This document shows, in pieces, positions 1 through 8,648 of a stretch of 64,000 nucleotides of DNA. Position 1 is the first letter of the stretch. The number at the start of each line of letters is the position of its first letter. The DNA lies in NCBI RefSeq assembly GCF_018449635.1, contig NZ_JAAVUV010000008.1, positions 270,870-334,869 of the forward strand, written 5' to 3'. The DNA is from Caballeronia sp. dw_276. Lineage in GTDB: Bacteria > Pseudomonadota > Gammaproteobacteria > Burkholderiales > Burkholderiaceae. Position numbers and translations under genes: made by a program. The notes beneath the pieces were generated by a model, which saw only the letters and a list, made by a program, of their open reading frames with translations, had not been told where the DNA came from and made no database searches.

Positions 1-696
1 CCCGACGTGGAGCGCGTCCTGTTCGGCGAGAACGGCGTGGTCGCGGCGTTGCGACAAGGCCAGATCGTGGTCGACATGAGCTCGATCTCGCCTATCGCGA
101 CGCGCGATTTCGCGGCCAAGGTCCGCGAGCGCGGTGCAGAATATCTGGACGCGCCTGTATCGGGCGGCGAAGTGGGCGCGAAAGCGGCGTCGCTGACCAT
201 CATGGTGGGTGGATCGCAAGCCACGTTCGATACCGTCAAGCCGCTCTTCGACATGATGGGCAAGAATGTCTCGTTGATCGGCGAAGTGGGCGCGGGACAG
301 GTCTGCAAGCTGGCGAACCAGGTGATCGTCGCGGCGACCATTGAAGCGGTGGGTGAGGCGTTGTTGCTGGCATCGAAGGCGGGTGTCGATGCCGAGAAAG
401 TACGCAAGGCGCTGATGGGCGGATTTGCATCGTCGCGCATTCTGGAAGTGCACGGCGAGCGCATGACCAAGCGCACGTTCAATCCGGGCTTTCGCATCGA
501 ACTGCATCAGAAGGATTTGAACCTGGCGCTGTCGACGGCGCAATCGCTTGGGGTATCGTTGCCGAATACCGCGACCTGTCAGGCACTTTTCAACGCGTGC
601 GCGGCGCATGGCGGCAAGGCGTGGGATCACTCCGGCATGGTTCGCGCGCTTGAATATCTCGCCGATCACGAAATCGGTCAGGGCACCGCCAGCTGA
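1..696 (+). CDS. garR: 2-hydroxy-3-oxopropionate reductase / 3-hydroxyisobutyrate dehydrogenase family, 5' end missing
   Basis: The reading frame is open from the first base, so the N-terminal Rossmann part lies outside the window; about 231 C-terminal residues remain. Visible family motifs are the substrate-binding segment DAPVSGGEVGA (codons from about nt 151) and GQVCKLANQ, whose Lys (nt 307-309) is the expected catalytic lysine of beta-hydroxyacid dehydrogenases. The C-terminal half has the usual GFRIELHQKDL helix. In this family the enzyme reduces tartronate semialdehyde to glycerate with NAD(P)H, or oxidises 3-hydroxyisobutyrate. A tartronate semialdehyde role is favoured because uronate dehydrogenase lies in the neighbouring convergent operon, linking uronate, aldarate and glycerate. 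The specific substrate is inference. The gene ends at a bidirectional terminator. Confidence 0.8.
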   Translation, partial: PDVERVLFGENGVVAALRQGQIVVDMSSISPIATRDFAAKVRERGAEYLDAPVSGGEVGAKAASLTIMVGGSQATFDTVKPLFDMMGKNVSLIGEVGAGQVCKLANQVIVAATIEAVGEALLLASKAGVDAEKVRKALMGGFASSRILEVHGERMTKRTFNPGFRIELHQKDLNLALSTAQSLGVSLPNTATCQALFNACAAHGGKAWDHSGMVRALEYLADHEIGQGTAS

Positions 697-710
697 TTAT
701 TCAGCGCATG

Positions 711-748
711 AAAAAGGGCATCGCGTTTTGATTCGCGATGCCCTTTTT
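711..748. terminator. bidirectional intrinsic terminator
   Basis: A perfect 15-bp stem (711-725 with 734-748) encloses an 8-nt loop. The outer five pairs are A:T, so an A-tract on one side and a T-tract on the other let it work on both strands. It lies between two convergent genes, the GarR-like gene and the ABC substrate-binding protein gene. Confidence 0.9.
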
Positions 749-761
749 GTTTTGTTGAGAC

Positions 762-1568
762 TTAGCCCTTCGTCACGCTCGCCGGCAAATCGCGGCCGTG
801 ATATTTCTTGTAGATCGTATTGAGGTTGCCGTTCTTCTGGTTGGTGCTGACCCAGTTGTTGACCCACTCTTTCAGCTTCGGCTCGTCCTTGTTCATCGCA
901 ATGCCGAGGTCGAAATCCTTCTGCGCAAACTTCAGTTCGAGGTTGCGGTTCGGCGCGCGCTTGACCATCTCGCTCAAGTTCGACGGCGTGCTGGAGAAGA
1001 TGTCGACCTGCCCCGTCACCACCGACGTGATCAGCGTGGCGTCGTCTTCATAACGCTGGATCTGAGCGCCCTTCGCCTGTTGCGTGGTCAGTGTGTCGTT
1101 GACGGTCGCGCGCGTCAGGCCAATGGTCTTGCCATCGAGATCAGCGTAGTTCTTGACGTTCGTACTCTTCGTGCCACCCACAATGATCGTGATGACCGCG
1201 TAGGGAATCGAGAAGTCCACGACCTTCGCGCGCTCCGGCGTAATCGACAAATCCGCGATCACCAGATCCGCGCGCTTCGCTTGCAATGTCGGCACGCGCG
1301 CGGCGTTCGTGATCTGCACGAGTTCGAGCTTCACGCCCAGGTCCTTCGCAAGCGCTGCGGCGGTGTCCACATCGGAACCCGCAGGTTGCAGGTTTGCATC
1401 GGCGAAACTGAAGAGCGGCGTGCCCATGGCAATCGCAACACGAATCTTGCCGGCCTTCTTGATGTCGTCGAGCTGGTCGGCCATGGCGCTATGCGCCACG
1501 CCTGCGAGCAACAAAGCAGCCACACAGCCGCGCATGATGAATTGGGTTGTTTTCAAAGCAGTCTCCAT
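762..1568 (-). CDS. polar amino-acid-type ABC transporter substrate-binding protein
   Basis: The 268-residue protein has a Sec signal peptide (residues 1-30, ending AHSAMA) and an SBP_bac_3 fold. It captures a small carboxylated ligand in the periplasm for the permease/ATPase pair encoded just upstream. The family motif SITPER at about 108-113 supplies the Arg (R113) that binds the ligand alpha-carboxylate in HisJ-like proteins. In HisJ a downstream Asp (in GRIDAAFQD) binds the alpha-ammonium group; the aligned segment here is GQVDIFSSTPS, with Thr194 at that position. The ligand may therefore lack an alpha-amino group. It is the last gene of an operon starting with uronate dehydrogenase, so a uronate or aldarate is a reasonable guess, not shown. 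The upstream gap is 44 bp with a weak RBS. Confidence 0.85.
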   Translation of the reverse strand: METALKTTQFIMRGCVAALLLAGVAHSAMADQLDDIKKAGKIRVAIAMGTPLFSFADANLQPAGSDVDTAAALAKDLGVKLELVQITNAARVPTLQAKRADLVIADLSITPERAKVVDFSIPYAVITIIVGGTKSTNVKNYADLDGKTIGLTRATVNDTLTTQQAKGAQIQRYEDDATLITSVVTGQVDIFSSTPSNLSEMVKRAPNRNLELKFAQKDFDLGIAMNKDEPKLKEWVNNWVSTNQKNGNLNTIYKKYHGRDLPASVTKG

Positions 1569-1612
1569 TCTTATGGTCGGTTCAAAAGGTTTGTTTGACG
1601 CAAAGGCTAGAA

Positions 1613-2341
1613 CTACAGGCCGTTATTCAGGAACGTGCGCAGTTCGGGTGTCTTCGGTGCATCGAGCATTTCGCCGCCACCCACTTCCCACACCTTCCCC
1701 TGGTGCATATAGATGATGCGATCCGCCACGCGCTTGGCAAACGCCATCTCGTGCGTGACGAGCAACATGGTCATGCCGCCCTTCGCGAGATCTTCCATCA
1801 CGCGCAGCACTTCACCGGTCAGTTGCGGGTCGAGCGCGGAGGTCACTTCGTCGAACAGCATGACCTTCGGCGACATTGCGAGCGAACGCGCAATCGCAAC
1901 GCGCTGTTGCTGACCGCCGGAAAGCTGCTCCGGATACGCATCGGCTTTTTGCCCGAGACCCACTTGTTCGAGTACACCCATCGCCACGCGACGCGCTTCG
2001 TCGCGGCTCATCTTCTTCACGTGGCGCAGCGCGAGCATGATGTTTTCTTCGACGGTCAGATGCGCGAAGAGGTTGTAGCTCTGGAACACGATACCCACTT
2101 CGCGGCGCAGCTGGTGCAGATCGACCTTGGGGTCATCGACACGAATTCCGCACACTTCAATGGTGCCGCGATCGATCGTTTCCAGCCTGTCGATACACCT
2201 CAACGCCGTACTCTTCCCCGATCCGCTCGCGCCGATCACAGCGATCATCTCGCCCTTTTCCACTTCCAATGAGACGCCCTTGAGCACCTGATTCGAGCCG
2301 AAGCTCTTATAGACGTCTCCGAGCTTAACGATTGCCGACAT
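1613..2341 (-). CDS. polar amino-acid-type ABC transporter ATP-binding protein
   Basis: This 242-residue cytoplasmic ATPase energises the importer. It has Walker A GASGSGKST (37-45), the signature LSGGQQQR and Walker B VMLFDEVTSALDP. A longer ORF extends upstream to 2467, but its extra 42 residues overlap the permease gene and do not resemble an ABC protein. I place the start at MSAIVKLGDV, which overlaps the permease stop by 17 bp, consistent with translational coupling. Its closest-looking family is GlnQ/HisP. Ligand specificity comes from the binding protein. Confidence 0.92.
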   Translation of the reverse strand: MSAIVKLGDVYKSFGSNQVLKGVSLEVEKGEMIAVIGASGSGKSTALRCIDRLETIDRGTIEVCGIRVDDPKVDLHQLRREVGIVFQSYNLFAHLTVEENIMLALRHVKKMSRDEARRVAMGVLEQVGLGQKADAYPEQLSGGQQQRVAIARSLAMSPKVMLFDEVTSALDPQLTGEVLRVMEDLAKGGMTMLLVTHEMAFAKRVADRIIYMHQGKVWEVGGGEMLDAPKTPELRTFLNNGL

Positions 2342-2978
2342 TGAGCTTTTTCTCCATCGATTGACTCCAGCGCGAGAGCGGATAACACAGCGCGAAATAG
2401 AAGACCCCGACCAGCCCGAACACGAGGAACGGCTGAAAAATCGAGTTGTTGATGATCTGCCCGGCACGTGTCAATTCAACGAAACCGATCACCGATGCAA
2501 GCGATGTCATCTTGATGACCTGCACCAGAAAACCTACCGTAGGCGGCAATGCCAGCCGCAGCGCCTGCGGGATGATCACGAGACGCAGTGTCTGCCAGCG
2601 CGTGAGCGACAAACACTCGGCAGCTTCCCATTGTGGTTTCGGCATGGCGTCAATGCAGCCGCGCCAGATATCGCCGAGATATGCGCTCGTATAGACCATC
2701 AGCGCGAATCCGGCCGCGACCAGTGCAGGCACTTCGAAGCCGTACACCGAAAAACCGAAGTAGACGATAAACAGCAGGATCAGCAGCGGAATGCCTTGAA
2801 TGGCTTCGATATAAACCATCGCCGGACGGCTCAGCCAGCGGCGCTTCGAGATGCGCGCGAGCATCACGCCGAATCCGCCGATGCTGCCCAGCACGAATGC
2901 AAGCGCGGACAATGCGAGCGTCCACCAGATTGAATGTACTAAATAGAACAAATGTGCCGTCGTGAAGCCGCCGCTCAT
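2325..2978 (-). CDS. polar amino-acid-type ABC transporter permease
   Basis: This 217-residue inner-membrane protein of the HisM/HisQ type has several hydrophobic segments. An EAA loop (EAAECLSLTRWQ followed by IIPQALR) contacts the ATPase. It forms a heteromeric channel with the second permease, whose stop codon overlaps its start by 4 bp (ATGA). The preserved EAA loop suggests it is functional. Order in the operon: udh, permease, this permease, ATPase, binding protein. Confidence 0.9.
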   Translation of the reverse strand: MSGGFTTAHLFYLVHSIWWTLALSALAFVLGSIGGFGVMLARISKRRWLSRPAMVYIEAIQGIPLLILLFIVYFGFSVYGFEVPALVAAGFALMVYTSAYLGDIWRGCIDAMPKPQWEAAECLSLTRWQTLRLVIIPQALRLALPPTVGFLVQVIKMTSLASVIGFVELTRAGQIINNSIFQPFLVFGLVGVFYFALCYPLSRWSQSMEKKLNVGNR

Positions 2979-3724
2979 GCTGCACCTCCGGGTATTACGG
3001 TATCGATGCGGCCTTGATCAGGCGCCGGCTTCCCGGCGCGCTCTGCCGCCTTGCGCATGACCCGCTTGCGCTTGAATGCCACCTCGCCCACCGCCCACGC
3101 CGCAAGCTTGATCAACAGCGACAACGCCAGGTACAGCAACGCCACCACAATGTACGTTTCAAGCGAACGGAAGGTGTCGGACTGCACGGTGTTCGCGGTC
3201 GCCGTCAGCTCTTCAGCCGAGATTTGCGACGCGATCGCAGAGGCCTGCATCATCAGGAGGAACTGGCTGGTGAGCGCCGGATACACCTTTTCAATGGACG
3301 GCTGCAGCATCACGTGCCAGCCAATCCGCCAGCGCGACAGGCCGAGGCATTCCGCCGCTTCAAGCTGGCCGCGCGGCACGGATTCAAGCCCCGCACGAAT
3401 GATCTCGGCCGCATAAGCACCAATGTTGATGATCATCGCGAGCGCGGCCGCCGTGAACGTTGGCATGCGCACGCCGAAGCTCGCGAGCCCGAAATAGAGC
3501 AGGAAGATCTGTACGAGAAAGGGCGTGTTGCGCACGGCTTCGATGTAGATCGAACATGCACGCGATAGAAGCAGGTTCTTTCCGCGCTTGGCGAACGCCA
3601 CGAGCGTACCGACGATCACGCCGAAAAAAACCGCCACCGTTGTCATCTTCAGTGTGAGCCATGCTCCTTTGAGGAACACCGGCCAGTACGGAAGCAACGG
3701 ACTGAAATCGAGATGGAAATTCAT
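2975..3724 (-). CDS. polar amino-acid-type ABC transporter permease
   Basis: This 249-residue permease of the HisM family is the first transporter gene after udh. It contains the EAA loop EAAECLGLSRWRI and about five predicted membrane segments. The C-terminus carries an extra basic tail (KRKRVMRKAAERAGK) beyond the usual family end. It lies 134 bp downstream of the uronate dehydrogenase stop, the largest gap within this operon, and overlaps the next permease by 4 bp. It pairs with that permease to form the transmembrane channel. Confidence 0.9.
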   Translation of the reverse strand: MNFHLDFSPLLPYWPVFLKGAWLTLKMTTVAVFFGVIVGTLVAFAKRGKNLLLSRACSIYIEAVRNTPFLVQIFLLYFGLASFGVRMPTFTAAALAMIINIGAYAAEIIRAGLESVPRGQLEAAECLGLSRWRIGWHVMLQPSIEKVYPALTSQFLLMMQASAIASQISAEELTATANTVQSDTFRSLETYIVVALLYLALSLLIKLAAWAVGEVAFKRKRVMRKAAERAGKPAPDQGRIDTVIPGGAA

Positions 3725-3858
3725 CGCAGCAATGTCTTTGGTTGATACGAACGCAGGCTTGGCCTGCCGCTCGCGCCCTGCTTGCGCTCTGCTGGCGCGC
3801 TATCAAGCCAGGCTTGGTTTGGGTATTCGCTATTGCAACAACACCCGGACGCAGCGTT

Positions 3859-4680
3859 TTATTCAAATGGCCCGGTCGTGGTGAACGCGCCACCCTGCAG
3901 CACCGCCACCGCACTGCCCGGGGCCGGCGCGGGTTGCGCCTCGACCTTTTCCCGGAACGGCTCCGATGAATCACGCGGCGCGAAACCGAGCTTTTCGGCG
4001 AAGCGGTTATCCCACCATTTGATCTGGTTGTCGGACATCCCATATACGACAGTGTGACCAACGTCGGGCGTAAAAAGGCTGCGCTGCAAGAGGTCGAGCA
4101 GGTCGTCGTAGCTGAGCCAGCTCGCCATCATGCGGCGGTCTTTGGGCTCCGGAAACGCCGAGCCAATACGAATGCTCACCGTCTCGATGCCATACCGGTC
4201 GAAGTAGAACTGCGCCACGTCTTCGCCAAATGATTTCGACAAACCGTAATAACCATCCGGACGCCGCAGCGCGTGCGCGTCGATCTTCTCGTCTTGCCGA
4301 TAAAACCCGGTGACGTGATTCGAGCTTGCGAAAATGATGCGCTTCACACCGTGCTTGCGCGCCGCTTCATAGAGGTTGTAGACGCCCTTGATATTCGCTT
4401 CCAGCACTTCCTCGAAGGGTCTTTCCACCGATACCCCGCCGAGATGGATCACGGCGTCGCAGCCTTGAACGAGTGCACCGACGGCCTGCTTGTCCGACAG
4501 ATCGCAGGGCACGACTTCTTCGTTGGGTGCGGCTTCGGGCGGGAGTGCCGCTGCGAGATCCGAGATCCTGATGGTCCCGGCAAATGAAGCCACGCGCGGA
4601 CGAATGACCTTGCCGACGCCGCCGGCAGCGCCAGTCAGCAGCAAGCGATTGAACGGGCGAATGTTGTCTTGGTTGGCCAT
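3859..4680 (-). CDS. udh: uronate dehydrogenase (NAD-dependent)
   Basis: This 273-residue extended SDR matches bacterial uronate dehydrogenases in length and motifs. The NAD-binding TGAAGGVGK spans residues 16-24, the active-site Ser lies in FASSNHVTGF (about 118-127), and the catalytic YxxxK is Tyr145-Lys149. Udh oxidises D-galacturonate or D-glucuronate to the aldaro-1,4(5)-lactone, the first step of oxidative uronate catabolism towards 2-oxoglutarate. It is the first gene of the operon with the ABC importer and is divergent from a FadR-type GntR regulator, the usual control arrangement for uronate genes. The GarR-like gene next door fits the same metabolism. Confidence 0.88.
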   Translation of the reverse strand: MANQDNIRPFNRLLLTGAAGGVGKVIRPRVASFAGTIRISDLAAALPPEAAPNEEVVPCDLSDKQAVGALVQGCDAVIHLGGVSVERPFEEVLEANIKGVYNLYEAARKHGVKRIIFASSNHVTGFYRQDEKIDAHALRRPDGYYGLSKSFGEDVAQFYFDRYGIETVSIRIGSAFPEPKDRRMMASWLSYDDLLDLLQRSLFTPDVGHTVVYGMSDNQIKWWDNRFAEKLGFAPRDSSEPFREKVEAQPAPAPGSAVAVLQGGAFTTTGPFE

Positions 4681-4771
4681 GTGAGCCTGTCTCCATTAAG
4701 CGCGGCTGATCAGAGTTTGAAGAACTCCGGTTGCGATCGAATCAGCCGCCTAAATCATGTGTCATTGTACG

Positions 4772-4800
4772 TTGTCATATGACTATAGCGTGCATATAAT
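4772..4800 (+). promoter_or_regulatory. sigma-70-type promoter for the GntR gene with overlapping palindromic operator
   Basis: TTGTCA (4772-4777) and TATAAT (4795-4800) are separated by 17 bp, a near-consensus promoter reading towards the GntR gene. A perfect 10-bp palindrome, GTCATATGAC (4774-4783), overlaps the -35 hexamer. It is a likely binding site for the FadR-type regulator, which could both autoregulate and control the divergent udh operon. The operator role is inference. Confidence 0.6.
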
Positions 4801-4855
4801 CATTCGCTAATGCGTTTGTCAACGATTCGCGAACATTATCCCAAACGAGGTGGCC

Positions 4856-5602
4856 GTGCTCAGATCGCCCAATGCGCTCTTCGAACCGTCTGGACAGCCA
4901 GCTACGCGGCGAAGTCTGACAACTGAACTCGTTGATGCGCTCCGGTTGCAGATCGAATCCGCCGAGCTGCGCGTGGGCGACCGGCTCGCGACCGAAGCGG
5001 AAATGGTGCAGCGCTTCAACGTGAGCCGAACCGTCGTGCGTGAGGCGTTATCGAAATTGCAGGCGGCTGGATTGGTAGAAACCCGGCATGGCATTGGCAC
5101 GTTCGTATGCGAGGCACAGCCGCGCTCCCTCTTCCGGCTCGATCCCGAGGACGTAGCGGGTTCCATCGACGCCCTCGCCGTCCTCGAACTCCGGATCAGC
5201 CTGGAAACCGAGAGCGCGGGACTGGCCGCAGCACGCTGCGATAAAAGCCAGATCGCCGAGATGCGGCAGGCGCTGATCGAATTCGAGCACAACGTGGGCG
5301 AAGCAACCGAGACCATTTCGCCCGATATCCGCTTCCACCTGGCTATTGCGAACGCCACCGGCAACCGCTACTTCGTGGAAATCCTGAAGCACCTCGGCAT
5401 GCACATGATTCCGCGCACTCGGATCACGCGAACGCAGATTCCGCCCGTGCAATACGCCGAGTACCTGACGCGCGTGAACCGCGAACACGAGCAGATCTGC
5501 GATGCGATAGAACGTGGCGATGCCGATTCGGCGCGTACCGCCATGCGCCTTCATCTGATCAACAGCCGTGAGCGTTTGCGTCGTGCAAAAGAAAATAGCT
5601 GA
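4856..5602 (+). CDS. GntR-family (FadR subfamily) transcriptional regulator
   Basis: The 248-residue protein has an N-terminal winged HTH (LATEAEMVQRFNVSRTVVRE, about residues 39-58) and a C-terminal all-helical FCD ligand-binding domain. The FCD metal-binding residues (Asp in SPDIRFHLAIANATGN and later His) appear present. I chose the GTG at 4856 because GAGG at 4847-4850 sits 5 nt upstream; an in-frame GTG at 4850 would touch the RBS. It is divergent from the udh-transporter operon and probably represses it until a uronate-derived ligand binds, as ExuR/UxuR-like FCD proteins do. It converges on the LacI-type gene with only 6 bp between stops. Confidence 0.85.
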   Translation: MLRSPNALFEPSGQPATRRSLTTELVDALRLQIESAELRVGDRLATEAEMVQRFNVSRTVVREALSKLQAAGLVETRHGIGTFVCEAQPRSLFRLDPEDVAGSIDALAVLELRISLETESAGLAAARCDKSQIAEMRQALIEFEHNVGEATETISPDIRFHLAIANATGNRYFVEILKHLGMHMIPRTRITRTQIPPVQYAEYLTRVNREHEQICDAIERGDADSARTAMRLHLINSRERLRRAKENS

Positions 5603-5608
5603 AGATGC

Positions 5609-6637
5609 TTAGCGTTTGAGCGGCGCCGCAACCGATGCACGACGCGTGACCGTCACCGGAAACTCGCGATAAATCGGGTACTCGGTCCCATAGCATTCGT
5701 TCAGCAGCCATCGGACGGCGTTTTGCGTGAGATCAGCCGTCGGAATATGCACCGATGTCAGCCCCGGCGCTGAAAATGCTGCCGAGTAGTCATCGTCGTA
5801 ACCGATCACGGAAACCTCTCGCGGCACCGAAATGCCTGCTTGCTGCAGGCACGACAATGCGCCGATTGCCATGGTGTCGTTGGCGCAGAACAGCCCGGTG
5901 AAACGCTTCTTCGATGCAAGCAGCAACCGCGCCGATTCATACCCGCCTTCCGGCGAAAAGTCGGATTCGATCATCTGCACATCGTTGCGATCGATTCCGC
6001 TACGCGCCAGTTCTTCGAAGAAACCGGCGAGCCGCGCCTGGTTGTCGAACGCCATGAAAGGCCCTGAAACCACGGCTATTTTCTTGTGTCCGGCTTTAAT
6101 GAGCGTCTGCGCCGCCAGCGTCCCGCCGCGATGATGATCCGGACAAAACGACGCCTCAGGCATCTGCGCAAATTCACGATTGAGGAACACCATCTTCGGA
6201 TGCATCCGATGCAGCTTGACGAGGTCATCGTCGTGCAGGTCGTGGCTCGTCACCACCACGCCGTCGCAATCGCGCCCGATCAAAAACTGCACGGCATCGA
6301 CTGCCTGATCGCGAGGAGAATCGTCGCCGTAGCCTGTAGCGACCACGACATGCCGGTGGACCTTGCGCAGCTCGGTATCGGTTTGCTTGAGGATCGTGCC
6401 GTAGTACGGCCCATGAAACGACGGCACGAAAATACCGATCATGCCGAGCGATTGCTTCGACAACGCGCGCCCTATGGACGACGGCCGGAAATTGAGCTCG
6501 GCAATCGCCGCCTGCACGCGTGCGAGTGCATCGGCCGATACCGGTCCGCGGCCGGAGATGGCCCGCGATGCCGTGGACATGCCCACGCCGGCAAGAACCG
6601 CGACGTCCTTCAGGGTTGCCACTTTGACTCCATGCAT
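5609..6637 (-). CDS. LacI-family transcriptional regulator of the beta-glucoside operon
   Basis: The 342-residue protein has a classic N-terminal LacI HTH (ATLKDVAVLAGVGMSTASRA at about 7-26), a hinge helix region (PSSIGRALSK), and a periplasmic-binding-protein-like sensor domain. It is the last gene of the operon that begins with the GH1 beta-glucosidase, 6 bp after the ATPase stop. The obvious target is the perfect palindrome upstream of the glucosidase gene. The inducer is presumably a glucoside or its breakdown product; this is inference. Confidence 0.88.
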   Translation of the reverse strand: MHGVKVATLKDVAVLAGVGMSTASRAISGRGPVSADALARVQAAIAELNFRPSSIGRALSKQSLGMIGIFVPSFHGPYYGTILKQTDTELRKVHRHVVVATGYGDDSPRDQAVDAVQFLIGRDCDGVVVTSHDLHDDDLVKLHRMHPKMVFLNREFAQMPEASFCPDHHRGGTLAAQTLIKAGHKKIAVVSGPFMAFDNQARLAGFFEELARSGIDRNDVQMIESDFSPEGGYESARLLLASKKRFTGLFCANDTMAIGALSCLQQAGISVPREVSVIGYDDDYSAAFSAPGLTSVHIPTADLTQNAVRWLLNECYGTEYPIYREFPVTVTRRASVAAPLKR

Positions 6638-6643
6638 TAAGGT

Positions 6644-7741
6644 CTATAACCGGTCGCCGCTGGTTTCATCGAAGAGAGAAATGCGTTCTTTCTGGATCGA
6701 AAAACCGGTGACTTCATCGACCGCCGCCGTCGCGGATTCCTGCGCGATGGAAGCGATCTGGGCGCCATGATAATCGAGCCAAATTACCCGGTGGTTGCCC
6801 ATGGGTTCGACGAGCGACACCGTTCCCGTGTGTTCAAACGCAGGATCGATCAAAACGTCCTCAGGGCGCACGCCAAGCACGCAAGGCTGATTTTCGCGCG
6901 GAGTCCTGACGAAGGGATATGCCGACACGTCCACGTCGATATGATCGTTCTGGAACTGGATGCCGCCCGATTCATAGTGAAGCGTGCCCTTGAGCAGGTT
7001 CATTCCCGGCGATCCGAGGAAGGTCGCAACAAACAGGTTGTTCGGCCGCGCATACACTTCGGCCGGCGTGCCGATCTGCTGAATCACGCCGCCACGCATC
7101 ACGGCCATGCGGGTTGCGAGCGTCATGGCTTCCACCTGATCGTGCGTGACGTAGATCATCGTGGCGCCAAGACGCTTATGCAATTGCTTGAGCTCCCGCC
7201 TGAGCTCGGTGCGCAGTTTGGCATCGAGATTGGAGAGCGGTTCATCGAAGAGAAATACATCAGCTTCGCGCACGATGGCCCGACCGATCGCCACGCGCTG
7301 ACGCTGCCCACCTGATAGCTGAGCGGGCCTTCGCTTCAGCAGCGGGCCGAGCTGCAGCATCTCCGACGCACGCGTGACGCGCCGTTCTATCTCTGCCTTG
7401 GGCGTCCCCGCGATCCGCAATCCGAACGACAAGTTGCGCTCCACGTTCATCGTCGGATAAAGCGCATATGACTGGAAAACAAGTGCGATGCGGCGATCCT
7501 TCGGGTCGGCCCAGGTCATGTCCTGGCCGCCTATTTCTATGCTGCCGCCACTGACATCGATCAACCCGGCAATGCTGTGAAGCAAGGTCGACTTGCCGCA
7601 ACCCGATGGTCCAAGGAGCACGAGGAATTCGCCCGGCTCGACTTCGAGATCCAGTGATTCGATGATCGTGTTGGCCCCGAGCTGGATTTCCAGATCGCGG
7701 ATGGAAACATTCGACTTGGCTGTTGACGTGACTGTAGACAT
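6644..7741 (-). CDS. carbohydrate ABC transporter ATP-binding protein (MsmK/UgpC type)
   Basis: This 365-residue ATPase has Walker A GPSGCGKST, the signature LSGGQRQR, Walker B DVFLFDEPLSNLD and a C-terminal OB-type (TOBE) regulatory domain with the typical LGVRPEDV segment. Such CUT1-family ATPases can be shared among sugar importers. The ORF extends to 7810, but I place the start at MSTVTSTAKSNV: the upstream extension overlaps the permease 3' end and lacks family similarity. The gap to the permease is 13 bp. Confidence 0.9.
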   Translation of the reverse strand: MSTVTSTAKSNVSIRDLEIQLGANTIIESLDLEVEPGEFLVLLGPSGCGKSTLLHSIAGLIDVSGGSIEIGGQDMTWADPKDRRIALVFQSYALYPTMNVERNLSFGLRIAGTPKAEIERRVTRASEMLQLGPLLKRRPAQLSGGQRQRVAIGRAIVREADVFLFDEPLSNLDAKLRTELRRELKQLHKRLGATMIYVTHDQVEAMTLATRMAVMRGGVIQQIGTPAEVYARPNNLFVATFLGSPGMNLLKGTLHYESGGIQFQNDHIDVDVSAYPFVRTPRENQPCVLGVRPEDVLIDPAFEHTGTVSLVEPMGNHRVIWLDYHGAQIASIAQESATAAVDEVTGFSIQKERISLFDETSGDRL

Positions 7742-7754
7742 GGATCGCCCTGGA

Positions 7755-8648
7755 TTAACCCTTGACCGCACCGGAAGCAATGCCGCGCACGAACCAGCGA
7801 CCCGACACAAAGTAAATGGCGAGCGGCACCATGGATGTGAGAATGGTCGCCGCCATGTTGACGTTGTAGAGACGCTCGCCGGTCGTGGTGTTGATGATGT
7901 TGTTGAGCTGCACGGTCATCGGCAGGTTCTTGGTGCCCGCGAAAACAAGGCCCAGAATGAAGTCGTTCCAGATACCCGTGACCTGCATGATGACCGCGAC
8001 CACGATGATCGGCGTGGACATGGGCACCATCAGTTGCAGAAAGATGCGCCAGAAACCGCCGCCATCCACCCGCGCCGCCTGGAACAATTCATGGGGCAAC
8101 GCCGCATAGTAATTGCGGAACAAGAGCGTCATGACCGGCATGCCGAAGATCGTATGAATCAGCACGATACCCGGCAGCGAGCTAAACAGATGCACCGTCG
8201 CGAGCACGCGAACCAGCGGATAAACCATCACTTGCACTGGAATGAACGCGCCCATCAGAAGGATCGCGAACAAGGTGCTTGCACCGCGCGGTTTCCAGAA
8301 CGAGAGCGCATAACCGTTCACCGCGCCCACGAGAATGGACAGAATCGTGCTTGGCACAACGATGCGAACCGAATTCCAGAACCCGACCTGAATGCCCTTG
8401 CAATCGAGACCCGTACACGCGGATTGCCATGCTTCGCGCCACGCATCGAGCGTGAAATTAACCGGGAACGCGAGGATGTTGCCCATGCGAATTTCCGCCA
8501 TCGGCTTGACCGATGTCACGAGCATCACGTACAAGGGCAACAAGAAAAATAGCGCCGATGTCAGCAGGAACGCATACACGCCAAGTCGCGCGGGAGAAAA
8601 GCGCGGCTTGCGTCGAAGAGTCGGGCGTAGTGTAGTACTAGTACTCAT
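7755..8648 (-). CDS. carbohydrate ABC transporter permease (MalG type)
   Basis: The 297-residue inner-membrane protein has about six membrane segments and the EAA loop (LFQAARVDGGGFWRIFLQLMVP). The ORF extends 98 codons upstream, but the start MSTSTTLRPTL at 8648 overlaps the stop of the preceding permease by 4 bp (ATGA), so I use it. A roughly 20-residue insert containing two cysteines (WQSACTGLDCKGIQVGFW) lies in the first periplasmic loop. It works with the MalF-type permease. Confidence 0.9.
   Translation of the reverse strand: MSTSTTLRPTLRRKPRFSPARLGVYAFLLTSALFFLLPLYVMLVTSVKPMAEIRMGNILAFPVNFTLDAWREAWQSACTGLDCKGIQVGFWNSVRIVVPSTILSILVGAVNGYALSFWKPRGASTLFAILLMGAFIPVQVMVYPLVRVLATVHLFSSLPGIVLIHTIFGMPVMTLLFRNYYAALPHELFQAARVDGGGFWRIFLQLMVPMSTPIIVVAVIMQVTGIWNDFILGLVFAGTKNLPMTVQLNNIINTTTGERLYNVNMAATILTSMVPLAIYFVSGRWFVRGIASGAVKG

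Noticed and set aside
798..1598. Long plus-strand ORF antisense to the ABC binding-protein gene
   Set aside because: GC-driven shadow frame: rich in Arg and His, no domain, opposite a clear SBP gene with signal peptide.
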